From a bacterium (lineage in GTDB: Bacteria > UBP14 > UBA6098 > JAFGQG01): a DNA stretch of 64,000 bases. Each line of letters begins with the position of its first letter. Position 1 is the stretch's first letter. Under the pieces are notes generated by a model. It saw only the letters and a list, made by a program, of their open reading frames with translations. It made no database searches and had not been told where the DNA came from. Of this stretch, positions 28,401 through 35,813 are shown piece by piece. The stretch spans positions 1 to 64,000 of the forward strand of contig JAFGQG010000037.1 of the NCBI GenBank assembly GCA_016935765.1, given 5' to 3'. The translations under genes and the position numbers were made by a program.

Positions 28401-29747
28401 GCGCCATTTGGGTCAGGATTGGCTTTTGGTGTCCACTCAAAAGTCTCAAGCAACAGGGATGGCGCTGCGGGGATCCTTGCTGAATCTAAGAGTACAGCAG
28501 GTAAAACTTATGGAGTTTGTGGAAAAACCTTTTCCTCTACTGCGGGAGCTGCAGGCGTGAGTGGGATGACAGAATCTGATTCAGGATTCGTTAGCGGTGT
28601 GGAGGGTATGACCTCATCAAAAAATGGCACAGGTGTGTCTGGTATAGTATTTAGTACTTCAGGAACAAATTATGGTGTTGAAGGACTCACTTACTCTTCG
28701 GATAGTTCTGCTGCTGCTGTATTTGGGCGTGTATCAGTTCCCCAAGCTGCTGCCTTTCTTGGTAATGGTGATCTCAGGATTTATAATAGTACCGGATTTA
28801 CACCGGTCTTCAAGGTGTTAACAGAACTTGAGCAGATAAATATGTACCAGGGTGGTGACCTTATCACTGCATTTGGCGGTCCTACGCGAAGAGTGGCTAT
28901 CCAAAAAGTAAACACAACTGCAACTCCCACTATTCCTGATAACAATTTCACTGTAGCTGGTGATGCTCCCATAACTGTAACTACCGGGGCTCACGGCGTC
29001 ACTATCGGCTGCCCGGATTGCTGCACCGAACCTTGCGGCGGTGGCGGAGGAGGCTGTGCCTGTGGATCAACATTTACAGTTGGTACCGAAAGTACTCCCG
29101 GTGCCGTTAAAGTAGTTAATTCGCATGGTAATGACGGATTAACCATTACCAATGATGCTGCTTACCCTTACGCTTGCGAGTTGAAAGTGGGTGGAAACCT
29201 CAGCAAGGGTTCAATTGAAATTTGGGATCCTACAGAAACCATGGCTACAATAAACCTTGCTATTGATGGGTCGTATTTCAGCTGCCCCTGGACGGGATTT
29301 AATGACATTATCGTGGAAGGTGATGCAGAAGTACAGGGTGATTTAGAAGTGTTGGGAGCTAAAGATTTCAGGGTGCCTCATCCCGAAATAGAAAATATGG
29401 ACATCCGGTTTGCCTGCACCGAATCCCCCGAAGTCATGATAGAGTACTGCGGAGTCCTAGAACTTGATAGCGGGTACGGTGAAGCGGAACTCCCCCACGA
29501 ATTCCAGTTGATGTCCGAACCGGGAACCTACCGCATAATTTGCACCCCCATGGGGAGTGAAGACCCGGGAAGGATATCTGCTGAAGTCACCGAGGATGGG
29601 ACCGTTAAGATTTACAGTTTCGATGGACCGGAATCGTTAAAGGTTACTTATAATATCAAAGCTACACGTGTCGGTTATAAGGATCGTCCGGTGGTTGTTG
29701 AATCCAGGAAACATGCTAGCCTAAATACTCAAGTAAGAGCGCAGTAA
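25431..29747 (+). CDS. Array repeat protein 7 (intact, 1438 residues, internally duplicated modules)
   Basis: This is the largest array member. The signal peptide (LVIANCSLVIAQ) is encoded by 7-bp repeats, followed by the N-terminal domain to about residue 135. The body is then built of successive modules. Each begins with a CxC-STLTVGS segment, continues through GEVAxTLTA, a Y-DD element and KGYWNS, runs into G-V-x-G repeats, and ends with AIQxVN...TIPDNNF and CPDCCTEPCG. Module starts fall near 25855, 26747 and 27644, spaced about 892 and 897 bases, with a longer third module to about 29054. The C-terminal domain (VPHPEIENMDIRF, PHEFQLMSEPGTYRIICTP, VGYKDRPVVVE) closes the protein. The first module lacks the preceding CPxCC cluster. 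The near-regular spacing indicates tandem duplication of a module of about 300 residues. Confidence 0.82.
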   Translation: MNKTMKLFFPFIIIVSLVIANCSLVIAQIPEIIHYQGKLSDDSGAPLTGSHTLTFKFYTVETGGTPIWTETQDVNLDSLGLYDALLGSVTSFESASADFSTSYWISVSVDGSPEMPRQKLGASPYSFHSKCADRISGSGSPCACESTLTVGSASRPGIIRVKTASGEVAITLTAADIAGPRIKSSAPTSSGLLNIARFEIYDTTPYDDASDKSSLKGYWNSATNPGNGIVGFTNSEGQAGVVGKAVPSVSSVAAIGVYGRCEANGELSSGVFGEASSTTGIVNGVMGATNSNEGTGVFGGATDSTGKNYGVKGRTLSNNVRAAGILGIAPNDGRSAAIEGQGNLRIYSSSELTAPLVFEVAADSQQVNIYEGGNLITAFGGPYHRAAIQTVNSTAKPTIPDNNFTIVGEAPITVTNDWHGVIIGCPDCCTEPCGAGGISCRCDSTLTVGSSSRAGVIKVKTATGEVAVTLTAADITGPKIKSSIPLTAELLSVGRLEAYEGTPYDDGGAKAAFKGYWNSATHPGNGIFGFTSSTFQSGILGKAIPSDIHSTAFGVMGITEANGDYSAGVFGEATSTSGSVNGVSGITNSNQGIGVEGLAESTSGVTFGVRGVTASIDTLAAGVIGIADSAGHSAALMGIGGLKIYDPSTAALSPVFKVLTGNDQVNMYESGELITTFGGSTRRVAIQKVNTSATPTIPDNNFSITGDAPIIVTTGTHGVTIGCPDCCTEPCGGGGGISCACESTLTVGSASRSGVIKVRTATGEVAVTLTALEEYGPKVKSSIPVSLGLNSVGRIETYEGAAYDDGGYKAAFKGYWNSSTYLGDGIFGFTKSNARAGVFGKAVSSGEYSISYGVKGIIEADGEGSSGVYGEAISETGIVRGVYGITNSAGDFACGVLGKSDHTSGETFGVIGETKSETSQSAGVYGKAGFVTIGVATGMVYGVRGESYSATPYSAGVFGSAGFGGGSGRVYGVIGTITTDADSAAGVLAAAPFGSGLAFGVHSKVSSNRDGAAGILAESKSTAGKTYGVCGKTFSSTAGAAGVSGMTESDSGFVSGVEGMTSSKNGTGVSGIVFSTSGTNYGVEGLTYSSDSSAAAVFGRVSVPQAAAFLGNGDLRIYNSTGFTPVFKVLTELEQINMYQGGDLITAFGGPTRRVAIQKVNTTATPTIPDNNFTVAGDAPITVTTGAHGVTIGCPDCCTEPCGGGGGGCACGSTFTVGTESTPGAVKVVNSHGNDGLTITNDAAYPYACELKVGGNLSKGSIEIWDPTETMATINLAIDGSYFSCPWTGFNDIIVEGDAEVQGDLEVLGAKDFRVPHPEIENMDIRFACTESPEVMIEYCGVLELDSGYGEAELPHEFQLMSEPGTYRIICTPMGSEDPGRISAEVTEDGTVKIYSFDGPESLKVTYNIKATRVGYKDRPVVVESRKHASLNTQVRAQ
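25478..25510 (+). repeat. 7-bp tandem repeat in signal-peptide codons (four units)
   Basis: ATTGGTA, ATTGCTA, ATTGTTC, ACTGGTA and a partial ATTGC, in frame, encoding LVIANCSLVIA. Confidence 0.75.
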
Positions 29748-29804
29748 CATTTGATTGACAGGCTATCAATCGACTTTATATTTTACCAAGTCTTGTCGAT
29801 ATAA

Positions 29805-30299
29805 ATGTTTTTTTATCCGGGAGTTATGGTGGATAATAAACAGCCATTTTTCAAGCGGTTCAAAGCAAAGCCTATAATTCATTTGATTGGGATATATGCT
29901 GTTCTTCTTGGAGTATTGTTCTTTATACTGCAAACCAGGAAGCTCTTCATGCCTGCAGCCGCTGAGTTAGAAATGCGGAAACTTCCTTTTGGGCTTCTCG
30001 ATTGGGGTTTCGTCTGGGCAGATACTATCTTGAGTGGACCTTTACTTGTGCTGGGAGGATTATTTATTCTCTCAGCTCGCGCTGGGATTCAGCGTCTCGG
30101 TAAGACGTTCGTCTTTGCCGGCCTTGCTATTAATACGTATGCCATGATCTTTTTCTGGATTGGCTACGCAGCAATCGGCGAAACTGTTCCTGATGCAATA
30201 TGGGGTTCTATTTTATTGTCAGACCCCATATTTTTCTTATTATGTCTTCTCAGTATGGTATATTTAGCCCTGAACGTTACAAAAGATGCTAAGCACTGA
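29805..30299 (+). CDS. Small four-helix membrane protein of unknown function
   Basis: The product is 164 residues from ATG 29805, or 157 from ATG 29826 (MVDNKQPFFKRF). It has a short basic N-terminus and four hydrophobic segments, at about residues 27-45, 75-92, 98-118 and 132-155. The first loop carries LPFGLLDWGFVWADTI. I do not recognise a family. Neither start has a well-placed ribosome site, since the GGGAG before 29826 is too close. It lies 57 bases after the last array gene, with only a weak 6-bp inverted repeat (GATTGA/TCAATC) between them, so read-through from the array gene is possible. Confidence 0.6.
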   Translation: MFFYPGVMVDNKQPFFKRFKAKPIIHLIGIYAVLLGVLFFILQTRKLFMPAAAELEMRKLPFGLLDWGFVWADTILSGPLLVLGGLFILSARAGIQRLGKTFVFAGLAINTYAMIFFWIGYAAIGETVPDAIWGSILLSDPIFFLLCLLSMVYLALNVTKDAKH

Positions 30300-30648
30300 T
30301 ATTCTAATTCTAAATTTATCAATCATCTGCAATGATTCCAATTTTTCTTGCTATATTGCTACAATAATTGACCATCTACGATGGTGAGGGATATATATCG
30401 TTTTACTAAAATCATATTGTCATATAATATCCATTTTGTCAACTAATTACTCAAAATGCTTGAAATTTAAATGTTCCTGGTATTATCTTTCGAAACGAGA
30501 TTGCTGTTAAGTTTAATACACCGGGCGAAATTAAAATAACTTCGTAGAAGTTAGATAATTGTAGCACAAGATTTTTCCGATTGAAACATCCTTGTAGAGG
30601 ATGGATCAAGCCTTCTTAATTTAGAAATCGTTAATCCTTAATCGACAT
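30300..30648. other. Intergenic region between convergent genes
   Basis: AT-rich; contains the small hairpin CATCC/GGATG near 30587-30603 followed by ATCAAGCCTTC, similar in wording to the 7728 repeats. No terminator with a T-run is evident. Confidence 0.4.
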
Positions 30649-32364
30649 TCACTCTTGATCGATTATTATATTTCTGCCCTCAAGTGTCACGGGGAAATCT
30701 ATTTCAATATTATCGGCGGTGAAAGTATTAACCGAGCCGGCTTTAAAAATAAGCCTGGCGTTGACCGGTATATCGGCAGAGTCTGCAATTGCATCTTCTA
30801 TATCCTCGTATGGAAAATCCGGTGAACCATCCCCGGTCCATCCAAATGGGTAAACAGTGTTATCCACGAATCGGACGTAATTTTTCGGGGCGATATGACG
30901 TACTATGGGGTAATGGGTAACATGAGTTCCCATAGTGTGCCAACCGGTATCGTCCTTGAACTGCATCTCGTCAGGGAGTGGCAGCCTGTTGTAACCGATA
31001 ATGACCCAATCGTGGTAGATTGAATGTCCATAATCGAACTGCACCGGTCTGAGCCATTGGATTTCGGAAACGATTGCCTTTGCGCCTTCACATGTATCAG
31101 GTTCGAAGCATTCGCATGTATCAGGAGTAGAGCCATCCCAATCGTGTGGGCAATTGCATGTATCGACCCCGGTTGTGCAGCGCGCGAGGTCCTGCCAGAT
31201 CGCATCGGTATCATAATTGAAATGGTTTTCGTAGGCTTCTGGTGAACGGTCGCCCCAGGAGCCTGAGCCGTAAACACCGTATCCCATCTGCACTGAGAGT
31301 CCCACCTGGAAGGTAAGTTTAGATACGGCGTAAATTTCCTCGGGGGTATCTATATCACCGACAGCGGAAGGCATTCGGTTCCATCTGTAAATGGTAGTAT
31401 CGAAAATATCTGTCAACCTAATATCATTAACTGTCATATCAGCCCAGAGGTTATCCATCGCATTGAGAAATGCTGTGCTTTCAGCGTGGCTGAAGGATTT
31501 GCACTGTTTTTTTGCATTGTTGAAGAGGTCGACATCCCAGTGGTCTTTCATCATCAACTTTCCTCCCACGGATGAGTTCCATTTCAAGCGCCCTTTCCAT
31601 GGGCAGGCGGTAGAGTCGAAATCCGGCTTAAATGGATTAGCGCTCAGGGGTTGAGATATCCATAAATTACTGAACCTGGTGTGATAGACAGTGCTATCCC
31701 TGCCCACCGGGTAAGTAGGCCATTTCCAGTAGCGGATAATCATGGACATAGCATGAGCAACGCAGCCGTCCGGTGTTTCCATCGGGCAGAAAACGCCCTC
31801 AATGCCAGGAGCCATTGTATTGAATGGGTAGCCCTGGCAGTTATCCCATTCTGGTACAGCGCCAAGGCTCATCGAATCCGGTCCGTCATAAAAGCCTTTA
31901 ACCGCCCTGAATACAGGAGCGCGACCATCAGCGAGTTGCTCCCAGTATGGCTTCCTTATTGGGGATAGGATAGAATCAATAGTGAAGGGAGTTTCCTCGA
32001 TTAGCTTTTGAGTTTCACATGTGACCATTCTAAGAATGGCAAGTGCATGTTCCTTATTCGAATCGTAGCTTCGGGAGGGGCTATAGTAATAAACCGGGAG
32101 CATGAAGTCTTGCGCTCCGCAAATACAGAATCCACTGTCTCTGAGATGCGCAATGAATAGCAGTGTATCTCCTTGATGAACATAAGGTTCAATCCTCTCT
32201 ATTTCAGCTTCTTCCCTGTTGTTAGCTGTTACTTCCCTAACCCAGGTTGTTACCGCGGATACAAGTTCCCGTTCCGAAATCCCTTCTGCTGATAGGGAAA
32301 CTGGAATTAATAACAAGACTAACAGGATTTGCAAAACTTGTCCATTTATTATTTTCGTTTTCAT
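30649..32364 (-). CDS. Secreted C10-type (streptopain-like) cysteine protease
   Basis: The 571-residue protein begins with a signal peptide (ILLVLLLIPVSLSAEG) and a pro-region to about residue 190. The catalytic region has GCVAHAMSMIIRYWKWP with candidate nucleophile Cys201, matching the C-V-A-x-A-M...Y pattern of peptidase family C10. The partner is in YHDWVIIGYN, candidate His451, aligned with the H-A-W-V-x-D-G-Y motif of the family. The middle has an unusual cysteine-rich stretch (TGVDTCNCPHDWDG, DTCECFEPDTCEG). The C-terminal 60 residues (FRAGSVNTF-like, EGRNIIID) resemble a short adhesive or repeat end. The ATG has GGAGG at seven bases. It begins 17 bases after array-type gene 32382-34664 on the same strand, so the two are very likely one transcript, and the protease may process or accompany that protein. 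Confidence 0.75.
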   Translation of the reverse strand: MKTKIINGQVLQILLVLLLIPVSLSAEGISERELVSAVTTWVREVTANNREEAEIERIEPYVHQGDTLLFIAHLRDSGFCICGAQDFMLPVYYYSPSRSYDSNKEHALAILRMVTCETQKLIEETPFTIDSILSPIRKPYWEQLADGRAPVFRAVKGFYDGPDSMSLGAVPEWDNCQGYPFNTMAPGIEGVFCPMETPDGCVAHAMSMIIRYWKWPTYPVGRDSTVYHTRFSNLWISQPLSANPFKPDFDSTACPWKGRLKWNSSVGGKLMMKDHWDVDLFNNAKKQCKSFSHAESTAFLNAMDNLWADMTVNDIRLTDIFDTTIYRWNRMPSAVGDIDTPEEIYAVSKLTFQVGLSVQMGYGVYGSGSWGDRSPEAYENHFNYDTDAIWQDLARCTTGVDTCNCPHDWDGSTPDTCECFEPDTCEGAKAIVSEIQWLRPVQFDYGHSIYHDWVIIGYNRLPLPDEMQFKDDTGWHTMGTHVTHYPIVRHIAPKNYVRFVDNTVYPFGWTGDGSPDFPYEDIEDAIADSADIPVNARLIFKAGSVNTFTADNIEIDFPVTLEGRNIIIDQE

Positions 32365-32381
32365 TATTATTCCTCCCGGGA

Positions 32382-34664
32382 TTATTGTAGGCTTACAAGA
32401 ACGAGTACGAGTCCGGTTTCCTCATCGAGCTTACTCATCGCCTTCCCTATAACCGCTCCATACGCTTGATCATAATCTTCGACTTTCATTGCGTGCCCGG
32501 GAATATCAGAAGTAGTCAGCAGGTCACCAGGTTCGATCGTACCGTTAGAGTTTGTAGCATAGGCATACACGCGCCCGGAGAGTGCAACCGGGTGTTCGCC
32601 GTCTGCTATTGTGCCTTCCTGTCCCATCACCATACCTGGATTAACGCCTCCCGCGCCGCTGACAATTCCCGCAACCTTCTTATCATAGGCTACTTCACAG
32701 AGTTTAAGCTTTCCGGGATTCTGCGGGTCGATGGAGAGTATCATACCAGGTTCGATTTCAGATTTCTCAGGGACTTCGAAGGGTTCCGCGATATCTGAAC
32801 CGCCCGTTATCTTGAGAATCGCGCATGTTGTTTTACCGAGGGAATCCACCTGGAATACTGGATGCCATCCCCCCAGGTAGCTGTCGCAGCGTATGAATTG
32901 ACCGCCATTCAAAGCGGAAATGCCGAGAGCAAAGCCATCAGTAGAATTGGTCTCCAATATGAGAGCGACACCCTCCCCCGTGGTTGCTTCATTTTCGATG
33001 CGGACGGTGGAGTAATTCCAGTATCCACCGGAGGCATTGGAGCTGACGAACAGTTTATGGTCCCCGGGGGTTGAAGTGCCGATCCCGGTGTTACCTGCGA
33101 TTCCAACTACGCCATCATTCCTCCCTACTGTCAGATGAGGTCCGTATATAGTTCCGGACGACTTTCCGTACAATTGGAGATTATTTGCATCACCGTCGAA
33201 CCTGAAGAACATACCATAAGTCCCATCGTTGTCTTCCGCCAGGAAGAGGTGTGAATTACCGCCGTTTAGCGACCTGTTGGGTGCTACCATGAGCTGCGTT
33301 AGGGTGTCTCCGCCAACGAGGTGCAGGTCGCAAACCGGGGTTGTGGTTCCAATACCTATACTACCACCAACTGCGGAATGCATATTTACTCCATCAACTA
33401 TCCAGTCATTATCAACGGGTGAGGAGCCCAGAACGGTCAGGTCACCTGTGATGTTGACATTTCCCTGGAAGTAACCCGCCCAGTTCGTATCGGCATCTTC
33501 GGCGAAGCCATATACACCATAGGCGATAGGGCAAGTAAATCCGTCCGCGTAGCCATAAACACCATATACCCCGCTGCCGGTAGTAGAGCAGTCCCCCTTA
33601 CCGTAAACACCATAAGCGGGGGAACCGTCACCGGAACAGTATGCGTCGCCATAAAGACCGTAAGCCGGTGTGTTGATGCCAGAACTGCGACTTCTACCAT
33701 AAACTCCATAAGAATTAGAAGTATCACCAGAGTCATATACATAACCATAAACGCCAAAAACATCTACGTTGTTTTCCGTGTTATATCCATAACCATAGAC
33801 TCCATAAGCTTTATTAAGGTCGGTAGTTGCGTAACCATAAACCCCGTATGCTTCATCATCTGCATCTGCACGGAAATAGCCTCCGTAGGCATCCGCGGAA
33901 TCTCCCGCAGCGTCATCCGCGTCCGCAATGCCATACACCCCATACGCATTGTAATCATAAATAGTATCGATTTTACTCTTACTATAGATACCGTACTGGG
34001 AATTCTGGTTAGCTTCACAGTATGCATAAATCGCATAGTTGGTAGAAGCATCCCTTGTGTTTTTTGCATAAATTGCTCTTTGAAATTCAGTATTTTCGAC
34101 CTGTAGAAGGTAAGCTGGTGATGGAGTTCCGATACCGACCCTTCCACCGGGGCTTTGAAATATTATTGAGCTTCCTAAGTCCCCGGCTGCGTTCCATATC
34201 GGGATGAAGTTTTCCGTTCCTGAGCCGCCTACCGCGCCGCCTATTATGCTGTCAGCCAGTCCAGCTCTAAGGGCATAAGGGGCGGAAGTGAACTTCATTC
34301 GCGGCAATAAGCGATCTCCATCTACTTCAATTTCCAGCCAGTAACCTGTGTCGAAAACCAGGTCGAGTGGTGTGATGGAACCCAGTACTAAGTCGAACAA
34401 TCCTTTTCTGACCGGCACATCCAGGTGATTCTCATCCCATATACTGCTTGGACTTATTGAATCAGCGAAAATTAAAAAGTGAATATCAACTGTGTCATTT
34501 ATTCCGACACCATCGATGCTTGTGAGTTTCCCCTGGTAGGTTATCAAGCGCGGGACAGCGGCAACGACAGATGAATGATGAATAACGAACAGGGATTGAA
34601 AAATTAAGAAGGAAAAGAAAAAAACAGGAATAAAACTTAACGATACTTTTCTGGGATAATACAT
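32382..34664 (-). CDS. Secreted YGVYG-repeat protein with a different C-terminal domain
   Basis: This 760-residue protein shares the N-terminal domain with the array (LITYQGKLTSIDGVG, GLFDLVLGSITPL, SAPYALRA, after a signal peptide to about residue 36) and has a field of YGVYG repeats (about residues 200-410). The rest differs: WIVDGVNMHSAVGGSIGIGT (about 430), a beta-rich middle, then SDIAEPFEVPEKSEIEPGMI, GKLKLCEVAYDKKVAGIVSG and LLTTSDIPGHAMKV near the end. This C-terminal type is widespread in secreted bacterial repeat proteins and resembles self-processing or trimerising tail-protein ends. The cysteine cluster and GYKD domain are absent. The start is supported by AAGGAGAT. It is followed by the protease gene after 17 bases. 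Confidence 0.8.
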   Translation of the reverse strand: MYYPRKVSLSFIPVFFFSFLIFQSLFVIHHSSVVAAVPRLITYQGKLTSIDGVGINDTVDIHFLIFADSISPSSIWDENHLDVPVRKGLFDLVLGSITPLDLVFDTGYWLEIEVDGDRLLPRMKFTSAPYALRAGLADSIIGGAVGGSGTENFIPIWNAAGDLGSSIIFQSPGGRVGIGTPSPAYLLQVENTEFQRAIYAKNTRDASTNYAIYAYCEANQNSQYGIYSKSKIDTIYDYNAYGVYGIADADDAAGDSADAYGGYFRADADDEAYGVYGYATTDLNKAYGVYGYGYNTENNVDVFGVYGYVYDSGDTSNSYGVYGRSRSSGINTPAYGLYGDAYCSGDGSPAYGVYGKGDCSTTGSGVYGVYGYADGFTCPIAYGVYGFAEDADTNWAGYFQGNVNITGDLTVLGSSPVDNDWIVDGVNMHSAVGGSIGIGTTTPVCDLHLVGGDTLTQLMVAPNRSLNGGNSHLFLAEDNDGTYGMFFRFDGDANNLQLYGKSSGTIYGPHLTVGRNDGVVGIAGNTGIGTSTPGDHKLFVSSNASGGYWNYSTVRIENEATTGEGVALILETNSTDGFALGISALNGGQFIRCDSYLGGWHPVFQVDSLGKTTCAILKITGGSDIAEPFEVPEKSEIEPGMILSIDPQNPGKLKLCEVAYDKKVAGIVSGAGGVNPGMVMGQEGTIADGEHPVALSGRVYAYATNSNGTIEPGDLLTTSDIPGHAMKVEDYDQAYGAVIGKAMSKLDEETGLVLVLVSLQ

Positions 34665-34715
34665 TTTATCTCCTTTTGCTTTAATTAAAGTGTGGGTTTA
34701 TGTTGCACTTTTCAT

Positions 34716-34744
34716 AATATAGAATAATATCATTAGTAAGTCGA
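34716..34744 (-). promoter_or_regulatory. Promoter for the 34664/32364 operon
   Basis: On the minus strand TCGACT (34739-34744) and TATATT (34716-34721) are 17 bases apart, about 50 bases upstream of the ATG. Confidence 0.4.
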
Positions 34745-34863
34745 GAACAATATTTTCTGAATGATATTTTTATGTTCATAATTTTTAGTTGTTCATTTAT
34801 TTTAAACATTAAATTTTGTTGAACATCTCTTTACCCTTCTGAAATAATATATCTAATATTCAA

Positions 34864-34891
34864 TTGACAAGGACTTTTATAAAAGTATCTT
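34864..34891 (+). promoter_or_regulatory. Possible promoter for the envelope cluster
   Basis: A perfect TTGACA at 34864-34869 is followed after 16 bases by TATCTT (34886-34891). The -10 box is weak, so this is tentative. Confidence 0.3.
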
Positions 34892-34959
34892 TAAAACAAT
34901 ACACATAAATTAAACTGAATTTTCCAGATACTAATACAGTAGATTAAGGAGGTAAGAAA

Positions 34960-35790
34960 ATGTTAACTAAAACATGGATTAGAAAGACTATAGTAATACT
35001 CATATTATCCTGCACTATTACAGCTTCAGTGTATTCAGATGAATCCTTTAGGGCTGTCGCTGAATTAGGATTTCTTGGTGTTCTAGACCATAAGGTTCAG
35101 TTCAGTAAAAGCGGAACTTACTTCGATTATGTAAAAGATGGTGGTCAGGATGTATTATTTTTCACGAACAGGTTGTCACTCGAATGGGATTGGTCTGAAA
35201 GGAATACGTTGATCTTGTTATACCAACCAATAGCCATTGAGACCAGGCAAATGCTTGAGAAGGATTTAGTTGTAGATGACCTGGTTTATCCTGCTGGTAC
35301 ACCGGTCAAGTTTTTCTACGGGTTTCCTTTTTACCGGTTGAGTTACTTAAGGGAAATGCTTCCTGAAAATCAGGAGTACGATCTGGCTCTCGGTTTATCC
35401 TTCCAGATAAGGAACGCGACGATAAATTTCGAATCGTTAGATGGTAAACTACTGCGAACACAAAGGGATATTGGACCCGTCCCCGCATTGAAAGTCCGTA
35501 CCCGGTGGCATTTTTCAGAAAAAGCCTGGCTGGGTTTCGAAGCTGATGGTATTTACGCGCCGATAAGTTATTTAAATGGTAGCGACGAGGAGATCACGGG
35601 CGCTATTCTTGACGCCTCCTTGAGAATGGGAATGGAGATAAAGGAACCGGCGAAAGTATTCCTGAACGTACGCTACCTCGGCGGCGGGGCAGTCGGCACA
35701 AATGAAGACGAGGAAGGTCCCGGAGACGGCTACGTAAAAAACTGGCTGCATTTTCTTACTGTTACCACAGGGTTTATTATTGAATTGTAA
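34960..35790 (+). CDS. Outer-membrane beta-barrel candidate, unknown function
   Basis: The 276-residue protein has a signal peptide ending about TASVYSD, followed by alternating hydrophobic/polar strands (LSLEWDWSERNTLILLYQPI, LALGLSFQIRNATINF, ALKVRTRWHFSEKAWLGFEA). It ends in an aliphatic-rich strand, HFLTVTTGFIIEL. The pattern suggests an 8- to 12-stranded barrel, but no specific family is recognised. It has an AAGGAGG ribosome site. It lies 23 bases before the TamA-like gene, so it is probably the first gene of an outer-membrane assembly cluster, perhaps a partner or substrate of that system. Confidence 0.6.
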   Translation: MLTKTWIRKTIVILILSCTITASVYSDESFRAVAELGFLGVLDHKVQFSKSGTYFDYVKDGGQDVLFFTNRLSLEWDWSERNTLILLYQPIAIETRQMLEKDLVVDDLVYPAGTPVKFFYGFPFYRLSYLREMLPENQEYDLALGLSFQIRNATINFESLDGKLLRTQRDIGPVPALKVRTRWHFSEKAWLGFEADGIYAPISYLNGSDEEITGAILDASLRMGMEIKEPAKVFLNVRYLGGGAVGTNEDEEGPGDGYVKNWLHFLTVTTGFIIEL

Positions 35791-35813
35791 CTTCTATATG
35801 GATTAGTAGTATA

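Noticed and set aside
1265-29747. Prophage tail-fibre cluster
   Set aside because: Repeats resemble fibre-like proteins, but there are no phage structural, lysis or integrase genes, and all intact members have Sec signal peptides.
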